Source: UBA5266 sp964610025
GTDB taxonomy: Bacteria; Bacteroidota; Bacteroidia; Bacteroidales; WCHB1-69
DNA length: 12,390 nucleotides
Direction of reading: 5' to 3'
Assembly (NCBI GenBank): GCA_964610025.1
Contig: CAZSTX010000052.1
Span: 1-12,390, forward strand
Below the pieces are notes generated by a model. That model had not been told where the DNA came from. It made no database searches and saw only the letters and a list, made by a program, of their open reading frames with translations. Below, in pieces: positions 7,416 to 12,390 of this stretch; position 1 is the first letter of the stretch, and each line of letters opens with the position of its first letter. Made by a program: the position numbers and the translations under genes.

Positions 7416-7892
7416 TTATTTCATTTTAAAACAAAAAGGCAGTAAATTTTCTATTCCTTCTATTACAATAACTTTTCCAGATATTCCAGTCATAATTACT
7501 TTAATTTTTTCTTTTTGTTTAATTTCGTATTCTGCTATTGTTTGTCGGCAAGCACCACATGGCGTTATTGGATTATCTGTTATCTGTAATTCGCTATTTC
7601 CTGCTATGGCAATGGTTTTGATTTTTTTATTGGAATAATTAGCCGAAGCATAAAATAAAGCAATACGTTCAGCACACATGCCTTCGGGATAGGAAACATT
7701 TTCTTGATTATTTGCAAGAATTACCTTTTTGCTGCTTAATAAAACTGCTGCACCAACACGAAACTGGGAGTAGGGAGCATATGCTTTTAAACTTATCTTA
7801 CGAGCTTGAAGAACAAGTTTTTTGTCTTCATCAGAAAGTTCTTCTGATGATAAATAAACACTGTAATTTATTTCTATTTTTTTATTTTGCAT
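7416..7892 (-). CDS. cdd: Cytidine deaminase
   Basis: This 158-residue cytosolic enzyme converts cytidine and deoxycytidine to uridine and deoxyuridine in pyrimidine salvage. The zinc and catalytic motif CAE is at 73-75 (Cys ligand, Glu proton shuttle), and the second zinc pair is in PCGAC (111-115). The substrate-binding stretches FRVGA (44-48) and NQEN (62-65) are present. Three Cys zinc ligands and the short length match the tetrameric form of the enzyme. An upstream in-frame ATG at 7922 would add ten residues (MCNFVKKKES). It is rejected because an exact promoter -7 box, TAATTTTG at 7910-7917, lies within codons 2-5 of that extension, so the mRNA should start downstream of it. The chosen ATG follows AAAGAAAG, a weak purine-rich site. 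The gene is divergent from the outer-membrane protein gene. Confidence 0.93.
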   Translation of the reverse strand: MQNKKIEINYSVYLSSEELSDEDKKLVLQARKISLKAYAPYSQFRVGAAVLLSSKKVILANNQENVSYPEGMCAERIALFYASANYSNKKIKTIAIAGNSELQITDNPITPCGACRQTIAEYEIKQKEKIKVIMTGISGKVIVIEGIENLLPFCFKMK

Positions 7893-7909
7893 GCTTTCTT
7901 TTTTTTTAA

Positions 7910-7940
7910 CAAAATTACACATTTTTTATATATATAACAA
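7910..7940 (-). promoter_or_regulatory. Full Bacteroidota promoter for cdd
   Basis: The minus strand carries TTG (7938-7940, within TTTTG), a 20-base spacer, and TAATTTTG (7910-7917). Both elements and the spacing fit the Bacteroidota consensus (TTTG at -33, TAnnTTTG at -7). Transcription is expected near 7903-7905, about 10 bases before the ATG at 7892. This rules against the longer cdd reading frame starting at 7922. Confidence 0.75.
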
Positions 7941-8015
7941 AACAATAAAAATAAAAAAAAATATTAACAATAATTAATGTGAAAAATAGTTGATTAATTA
8001 AATTTTATCTATAAA

Positions 8016-8834
8016 ATGGTTTTTAAAGAAAATAATTTATTTTTACTTGTATTTTTATTGCTTTTTACTTTAGAATCTTCTTTTTCGCAAGTTTTTAAAG
8101 GAGAAATTATTTTAGGAGGCAATGTAACACAAGTAGATGGAGATCAATTATATGGTTATAGAAAAATTGGAGCCAATGCAGGTTTAGGTGTTATGTTTCC
8201 TTTTGATTTTAAAAAAGGTAGTGATGAGAAGAAATGGGCAGTAAGTATGGAAATGCTTTTTAATCAAAAAGGTTCTTACAAGAAAAATTATACAGGTATT
8301 AATTTTTGCGACACTTGCCCACCCGAAATAAATTGCAATCCTACTATTAAGTATAATTTAAAAATGAATTATGTGTCTATTCCGCTTTTATTACACTATA
8401 ACGATAAAGATGCTTGGATTTTTGCTTTAGGATTGTCATACAACCGTTTAGCAAGCATAAAAGAAATTGAAAATGGAATTGAAAATAAAGACATTTATGC
8501 TATTTCAACCATTATCAATCCAAGTAAAAAAAATATAGATAAAATGTTGAAAGAGAGAGATGCACTTTTTGCTAAAGACGAATTAAGTGTTATTGTTGAT
8601 GTGCGTTTTCGAATATGGCAGCAGTTAAAAATGGAATTTCGATTCGAATACAGTATTTTTCCTATAGGAATAAGACGTTTTTATCTTCGCGAGGGGGTAG
8701 AAGTCGACCCTTATATTCGTAAACAATACAATAATGTATTATCGCTTCGGTTGGTTTATATGTTGAACGAACCAAAAGTGATAATCGAAAAAAAGAAAAA
8801 AATTAAGCCTGAAGACAAAATTTATTATTATTAA
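8016..8834 (+). CDS. Secreted outer-membrane beta-barrel protein (PorT-like, unknown function)
   Basis: This 272-residue protein has a signal peptide (hydrophobic 8-18, likely cut after FS at 24-25). It continues with alternating, aromatic-rich strands typical of the small 8-stranded barrels common in Bacteroidota. Near the start is GGNVTQVDGD (34-43), then GYRKIGANAGLG, and later FNQKGSY (82-88), a combination I recognise from many uncharacterised barrel proteins of this phylum. A loop at 98-107 holds three cysteines (C98, C101, C107). Residues 246-250 close the last strand, after which an unusual basic tail with five lysines ends in IYYY, where barrel proteins normally stop at the strand. 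It is the first gene of a three-gene run; the glycosyltransferase start follows by 5 bases. A weak -7-like TAAATTTT at 7999-8006 has no good -33 partner. Confidence 0.82.
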   Translation: MVFKENNLFLLVFLLLFTLESSFSQVFKGEIILGGNVTQVDGDQLYGYRKIGANAGLGVMFPFDFKKGSDEKKWAVSMEMLFNQKGSYKKNYTGINFCDTCPPEINCNPTIKYNLKMNYVSIPLLLHYNDKDAWIFALGLSYNRLASIKEIENGIENKDIYAISTIINPSKKNIDKMLKERDALFAKDELSVIVDVRFRIWQQLKMEFRFEYSIFPIGIRRFYLREGVEVDPYIRKQYNNVLSLRLVYMLNEPKVIIEKKKKIKPEDKIYYY

Positions 8835-8839
8835 GAAAA

Positions 8840-9811
8840 TTGAAAATTTTAATTATACGTTTTAGCAGCATAGGCGATATTGTACTTACAACACCTTTAA
8901 TACGTTGTATCTATCAGCAAATAGAAAATGTAACATTGCATTATTTATGCAAACCTTCATTTGAAGATATACTGATTAACTCTCCTTATTTGCATAAAAT
9001 CCATCATTTTAATAAAGAAGATAAGTTGCTTGTTAAAATGCTAAAAGCCGAAAATTTTGATTATATAGTAGATTTGCAAAAAAATATACATTCTCGTAAA
9101 ATCTGTCGAAAGCTAAAAGTAAATTATGACAATTTTCCTAAATTAAATATAAAAAAATGGATATTGGTTAATTTTAAAATCAATTTAATGCCTAATTTAC
9201 ATGTAGTTGATAGATATTTCGAGGCTCTAAAAAAAATAAAAGTAGAAAATGATGGAAAAGGCTTGAATTTTTTTATGACGGCAGAAGATAGTGAGTGTTA
9301 TTCGCAATTGTCATTACCTGAAGCATATGTTGCGATAGCAATAGGTAGCAAACACAAAACCAAGCAAATACCAAAAGAAAAAATGTTAGAGATTGTCCAA
9401 CAGATTCAACACGCTATTGTGTTTTTAGGCGACAATGATGATAGTCAAGTAGCAGAATATGTAGCACAAAGAATAAATCGCAAAGTTTACAATATGTGTG
9501 GAAAATTAAACATCAGACAATCAGCTTTTTTTATTCAAAATGCTCGTTGTTTACTTACAGGCGATACCGGATTAATGCACATTGCTGCGGCTTTAAATCA
9601 AAAAATCATTAGCGTTTGGGGTAATACAGTTCCAGCTTTTGGAATGTATCCTTATATGCCTGAAAATGAAAATAAATATACAATTATTGAAAACAAAAAT
9701 CTCTATTGCCGTCCTTGTAGTAAACTTGGTTTTAAACGCTGTCCACAAAAGCACTTCCGATGTATGTTAGATATTCCTGTCGAAGATATAGTTTTGAAAA
9801 TAAACGAATAA
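8840..9811 (+). CDS. Glycosyltransferase family 9, LPS heptosyltransferase-like
   Basis: This 323-residue cytoplasmic or membrane-associated GT-B enzyme most likely transfers a sugar (ADP-heptose or a relative) to the lipopolysaccharide core. The N-terminus KILIIRFSSIGDIVLTTP (2-19) is the hallmark of the family. In the C-terminal half, TGDTGLMHIAAAL (240-252) is the donor-binding motif, followed by ISVWGNT (257-263). The last 35 residues hold four cysteines (C290, C293, C301, C308) in a CxxC...CPxxHFxC pattern often seen in Bacteroidota members; its role is not known to me. The start is TTG (8840-8842): it gives the canonical N-terminus and sits five bases after the barrel-protein stop. queA begins three bases after the stop. 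The exact acceptor and sugar are not decided. Confidence 0.88.
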   Translation: MKILIIRFSSIGDIVLTTPLIRCIYQQIENVTLHYLCKPSFEDILINSPYLHKIHHFNKEDKLLVKMLKAENFDYIVDLQKNIHSRKICRKLKVNYDNFPKLNIKKWILVNFKINLMPNLHVVDRYFEALKKIKVENDGKGLNFFMTAEDSECYSQLSLPEAYVAIAIGSKHKTKQIPKEKMLEIVQQIQHAIVFLGDNDDSQVAEYVAQRINRKVYNMCGKLNIRQSAFFIQNARCLLTGDTGLMHIAAALNQKIISVWGNTVPAFGMYPYMPENENKYTIIENKNLYCRPCSKLGFKRCPQKHFRCMLDIPVEDIVLKINE

Positions 9812-9814
9812 CAT

Positions 9815-11056
9815 ATGTTTTCTTTAGAAGATATTAAAATAGAAGATTATACTTATAATTTATTACGAGAAAAAATAGCTTTATTTCCTTCTAATCAAAG
9901 AGAAAATTCTCGATTATTAATCTATCAAAATGAGCTTATTAGCGAAGATGTATTTGCAAATATATCAAATTATTTAGCTGATAATACTGCGCTTATATTT
10001 AACAATACAGAAGTAATACATGCACGTATTCATTTATATAAAAGCACTGGGGCATGTATTGAAATATTTTGCCTTCAACCAATTGCTCCAAGTACGCTTT
10101 ATGAGCAAGTTTTTTCGGCAAAAGCTTATTGCGAATGGGAATGCTTGGTTGGGAACAACAAACGTTTTAAAGAAGCGATTACAACTGACTATCAGATTGG
10201 AAACGATAAACTTACTTTGAAAGTAGAAAAATTAGAACAACAATCGCCTACAGCTTTTAAACTTGCTTTTTCGTGGCAACCATTAACTTATACTTTTGCA
10301 GAAGTCTTGGAATGTGTAGGAAAAATTCCACTTCCACCTTATATTAAACGCTCTGTAATAGAGGAAGATAATCTAAGATACCAGACAGTTTATGCGCAAG
10401 AAAAAGGTTCTGTAGCGGCGCCAACAGCAGGCTTGCATTTTACAAAAGAAATCTTAGAAAAATTAAAACAAAGAAATATTCCATTAGAATATATTACTTT
10501 ACATGTGGGAGCAGGTACTTTTAAACCTATTAAAGATAAAAATGTAAGTAATCATATAATGCACAGAGAAACAATGTTTTTAAAAAAACAAAGTATTGAA
10601 AATATAATTAATTTATTGCCGAAAAATATAATTTGCGTAGGAACCACCAGTGTACGATCGTTAGAAAGTTTATATTGGATAGGAGTGAAGCTCTATTTGG
10701 CAAAACAAAGTAAAAAAAATGTTGACGAAAGTTGTTTTAATATCCAACAGTGGGAACCCTATAAAGATTTAGCAACATGCAATTTACCTCCTATTATATC
10801 TTTGCAATGTGTCTTAGATTATTTAAACGAAAATAAAATGGATTATTTCTATGCTTCTACTAATTTAATGATAGTACCTTATCGTTATAAATTAAAAATA
10901 TGCAAAGGTATTATTACGAATTTTCACCAACCTCAAAGCACCCTTTTGCTGCTGATAGCTAATTTTGTTGGCAATCGATGGAAAAATATTTATGATTATG
11001 CACTCACACACAATTTTCGTTTTCTGAGTTATGGTGATGCTTGTTTGTTTTTATAA
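9815..11056 (+). CDS. queA: S-adenosylmethionine:tRNA ribosyltransferase-isomerase (queuosine synthesis)
   Basis: QueA moves the ribosyl part of S-adenosylmethionine onto 7-aminomethyl-7-deazaguanine at the wobble position of tRNAs with GUN anticodons, making epoxyqueuosine. Conserved blocks are all present: SRLL (32-35), IPLPPYI (171-177), YQTVYA (189-194), GSVAAPTAGLHFT (198-210), HVGAGTFKP (230-238), HIMHRE (247-252), TTSVRSLES (277-285), TNFHQPQSTLLLL (368-380) and YGDA near the end. At 413 residues it is longer than the roughly 350 of E. coli QueA; the extra length lies mainly at 286-345, matching the longer form I know from Bacteroidota. The ATG is three bases after the glycosyltransferase stop. 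It converges with the inositol-monophosphatase gene across an 8-base gap, with no clear terminator between. Confidence 0.95.
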   Translation: MFSLEDIKIEDYTYNLLREKIALFPSNQRENSRLLIYQNELISEDVFANISNYLADNTALIFNNTEVIHARIHLYKSTGACIEIFCLQPIAPSTLYEQVFSAKAYCEWECLVGNNKRFKEAITTDYQIGNDKLTLKVEKLEQQSPTAFKLAFSWQPLTYTFAEVLECVGKIPLPPYIKRSVIEEDNLRYQTVYAQEKGSVAAPTAGLHFTKEILEKLKQRNIPLEYITLHVGAGTFKPIKDKNVSNHIMHRETMFLKKQSIENIINLLPKNIICVGTTSVRSLESLYWIGVKLYLAKQSKKNVDESCFNIQQWEPYKDLATCNLPPIISLQCVLDYLNENKMDYFYASTNLMIVPYRYKLKICKGIITNFHQPQSTLLLLIANFVGNRWKNIYDYALTHNFRFLSYGDACLFL

Positions 11057-11064
11057 AAGATTTT

Positions 11065-11868
11065 TTATTTTTTAAAATGCTTTTTTATTAATGAAAATAA
11101 TTCATTATCAAGCACTTTATTGGAAGTAACTATTTCGTTGCCAAATAAATAATTATTGCCACCGCTAAAATCATAAACATTTCCGCCAGCTTGTTTAACA
11201 ATGATAGTGCCACCTGCTACGTCCCAAGGATTGAGATTGTATTCAAAAAAAGCATCAAAACGCCCACAAGCTACATAAGCAATATCGACAGCTGCAGAAC
11301 CTAAACGCCTAACACCTTGTGTGCTAAACATTACAGATTTTAACATTTCCATATAAGCATCAAATTTTGAGTAGTCGATAGAAGGGAAACCTGTAACCAA
11401 AAATGCATCTTCAAGTTTTGATTTATCTGAAACTTTTATTTTTTTATTATTCATAAAAGCATGAGTGTTAATATGAGCATAAAAACATTCGTCCATGTTG
11501 ACCTCATAAACGATACCTAATAGTTCTTGCATATTCTTTGTGAGTGCTATGCTTACCGAATACAAAGGAATGCCATGAATATAATTGGTAGTGCCATCGA
11601 GTGGGTCGATAATCCAATGATATTGATGCTTGTCTATTATTTGTTGTTGGCTTTCTTCGGCAATAATGCCGGCTTCTGGAAGTAACTTATTGAGTTCTTT
11701 TATAATAAACTCTTCGGCAGTTTTATCAACATAAGTTACAAAATCGTTTTTACCTTTTACTTCAATATCTTGCTTTTTAATGTTGTTTATTTCTTTTTTT
11801 AGAAAACTACCAGCCTCTTTTGCTACTGAAATACTGCTGTTTAGTATCTTATCGAGATTGAGTGTCAT
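11065..11868 (-). CDS. suhB: Inositol monophosphatase family protein
   Basis: This 267-residue Mg2+-dependent cytosolic phosphatase has the fold and metal sites of IMPase/SuhB. KGKNDFVTYVD (38-48) opens the active site, EES (71-73) gives the first Glu ligand, DPLDGTTNYIHG (88-99) holds D88 and D91 plus the phosphate-binding GTT, and WDVAGG (215-220) supplies the last Asp. RRLGSAAVDIAYVACG (187-202) is also family-typical, so the enzyme should be active. Substrates in the family include inositol phosphates, other sugar phosphates and phosphoadenosine phosphate, and they cannot be separated here. Length and ATG start are normal. It stands alone on this strand, with the last codons almost touching queA. 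No clear promoter of the TAnnTTTG type was found; the nearest is an imperfect AAAATTTG about 40 bases upstream. Confidence 0.92.
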   Translation of the reverse strand: MTLNLDKILNSSISVAKEAGSFLKKEINNIKKQDIEVKGKNDFVTYVDKTAEEFIIKELNKLLPEAGIIAEESQQQIIDKHQYHWIIDPLDGTTNYIHGIPLYSVSIALTKNMQELLGIVYEVNMDECFYAHINTHAFMNNKKIKVSDKSKLEDAFLVTGFPSIDYSKFDAYMEMLKSVMFSTQGVRRLGSAAVDIAYVACGRFDAFFEYNLNPWDVAGGTIIVKQAGGNVYDFSGGNNYLFGNEIVTSNKVLDNELFSLIKKHFKK

Positions 11869-12021
11869 TGTTAATCTTAATGTGTATAATTATGTGAAAA
11901 ACAAATTTTTATAGCTATTGTGTCTCTATATAAGTAGTAAAAACCAATAGCATACAAAAGTATTATTTTTTTTAATATAAAATCTACCTTTTTAAATATT
12001 TGTAAAATAATTAATTAACCC

Positions 12022-12053
12022 TTGATTTTATAAGAAAAAAATTTATACATTTG
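12022..12053 (+). promoter_or_regulatory. Full Bacteroidota promoter for the secreted-protein gene
   Basis: TTG (12022-12024), a 21-base spacer and TACATTTG (12046-12053) match the -33/-7 consensus. The start of transcription is expected near 12058-12060. This gives a leader of roughly 137 bases before the ATG at 12197, much longer than the leaders predicted for ktrA, cdd and the ABC operon. Confidence 0.75.
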
Positions 12054-12059
12054 CACATT

Positions 12060-12089
12060 CAAACTCTTTATTTAATTTAAGGAAGTTTG
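12060..12089 (+). other. Hairpin at the predicted 5' end of the secreted-protein mRNA
   Basis: CAAACT (12060-12065) pairs with AGTTTG (12084-12089), extended by CTT/AAG (12066-12068 with 12079-12081) past a two-base bulge, around a loop TATTTAATTT. The predicted transcription start falls at its first bases, so the mRNA would begin with this stem. A 5'-terminal stem of this kind protects long-lived envelope mRNAs such as ompA in E. coli; that role here is inference. Confidence 0.45.
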
Positions 12090-12196
12090 AGAGAAGTTTT
12101 TTGTATCATTTTTTATTGTAATAGTTTGTAAATAAAGTTTTTTTATTTTAATATAAATCGGAATCAAATAAATGTTTAATTAAATTAATAATAATA

Positions 12197-12390
12197 ATGA
12201 GAGTAAAAAAATCACTTAAAATTTTAGTTGCAACAATATTTTTAACAATATTGACATTGCCATTAGTGCAAGCGCAAACACAAGTAGTAATCGGAACTGG
12301 TACTACTACTACTTATCAAAGCCCATTAAATACGTTGTACAATTATAGTTGGAATCGTATTTTGTATTCACATTCAGAAATTGGTAATAG
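12197..12390 (+). CDS. Start of a secreted surface protein, adhesin-like (cut by window edge)
   Basis: Only the first 64 residues are in the window. Residues 1-26 form a clear signal peptide: basic MRVKK, a hydrophobic core and a VQA|Q cleavage site. The mature start, VVIGTGTTTTYQSPLN (30-45), then YNYSW and ILYSHSEIG, matches a segment I recognise from the beginning of many large Bacteroidota secreted proteins, often with adhesin, fibronectin type III or Ig-like repeats and a C-terminal sorting domain for the type IX secretion system. Those later domains are not visible here, so the type IX link is inference. ACT repeats encode the four threonines. A strong promoter and a long leader with a 5' hairpin precede it. 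ATG at 12197 is the start because it directly opens the signal peptide; there is no Shine-Dalgarno. Confidence 0.8.
   Translation, partial: MRVKKSLKILVATIFLTILTLPLVQAQTQVVIGTGTTTTYQSPLNTLYNYSWNRILYSHSEIGN

Larger units (their letters stand above)
11869..12196. other. Intergenic region between suhB and the secreted-protein gene
   Basis: These 328 bases separate two divergent genes and contain no plausible coding frame or structural RNA. The left part is plain AT-rich DNA that must hold the suhB promoter. The right part holds a good plus-strand promoter (12022-12053), a hairpin at the predicted mRNA 5' end (12060-12089) and a roughly 135-base AT-rich leader. The four-codon frame ATG TTT AAT TAA at 12172-12183 ends 13 bases before the real start and is probably chance. 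Confidence 0.7.

Noticed and set aside
11089..11107. Perfect hairpin TAATGAA-AATAA-TTCATTA near the suhB 3' end
   Set aside because: It lies inside the suhB coding region and has no T run after it on either strand, so it is not a terminator. It is likely chance in AT-rich DNA.
12172..12183. Four-codon upstream frame before the secreted-protein gene
   Set aside because: It is too short, has no initiation signal, and ATG followed by a stop is common in AT-rich leaders.
1..12390. Defence system, CRISPR array, prophage or insertion sequence
   Set aside because: No repeats with spacers, transposase, integrase, nuclease or phage proteins are seen. The genes are chromosomal housekeeping and envelope functions.

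Overview
The window is AT-rich bacterial DNA that reads as Bacteroidota. Three things point there. Promoters fit the Bacteroidota pattern (a -7 box TAnnTTTG, with TTG about 20 bases upstream at two of the four called here). Shine-Dalgarno sequences are almost absent. The protein families are typical of the phylum: a small PorT-like outer-membrane barrel, a roughly 410-residue QueA, and the start of a secreted adhesin-like protein. No mobile element, CRISPR array, tRNA or rRNA was seen. The organism cannot be placed more precisely from this sequence.

Bases 1-7892 are all on the minus strand and are read from right to left. First is a cytidine deaminase gene (cdd) with its own strong promoter. 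Next come an ABC ATPase and an ABC-2 permease (NatA/NatB type), then an MFS transporter most like the MFSD1 branch, ending at a clear terminator. Finally there is a tight three-gene unit: the potassium-uptake regulator ktrA, the channel-like subunit ktrB, and a membrane-anchored TerB plus J-domain protein. It ends near a large hairpin at the left edge.

Bases 8016-11056 are a plus-strand run with gaps of 3-5 bases: an outer-membrane beta-barrel protein, a family 9 glycosyltransferase (LPS heptosyltransferase-like), and queA for queuosine in tRNA. An inositol-monophosphatase family gene converges on queA from the minus strand. After a 328-base intergenic region with a good promoter and a hairpin at the predicted 5' end of the transcript, a plus-strand gene for a secreted protein starts and runs off the right edge.

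The genes are mostly housekeeping and envelope functions: monovalent-cation import and its gating, possible efflux, nucleoside salvage, tRNA modification and surface assembly. No previously undescribed multi-gene system was found. The points most worth a second look are the TerB/J-domain protein locked into the ktrAB unit, the long N-terminal extension of KtrB, the MFSD1-like transporter, the promoter that corrects the cdd start, and the truncated secreted protein at the right edge.
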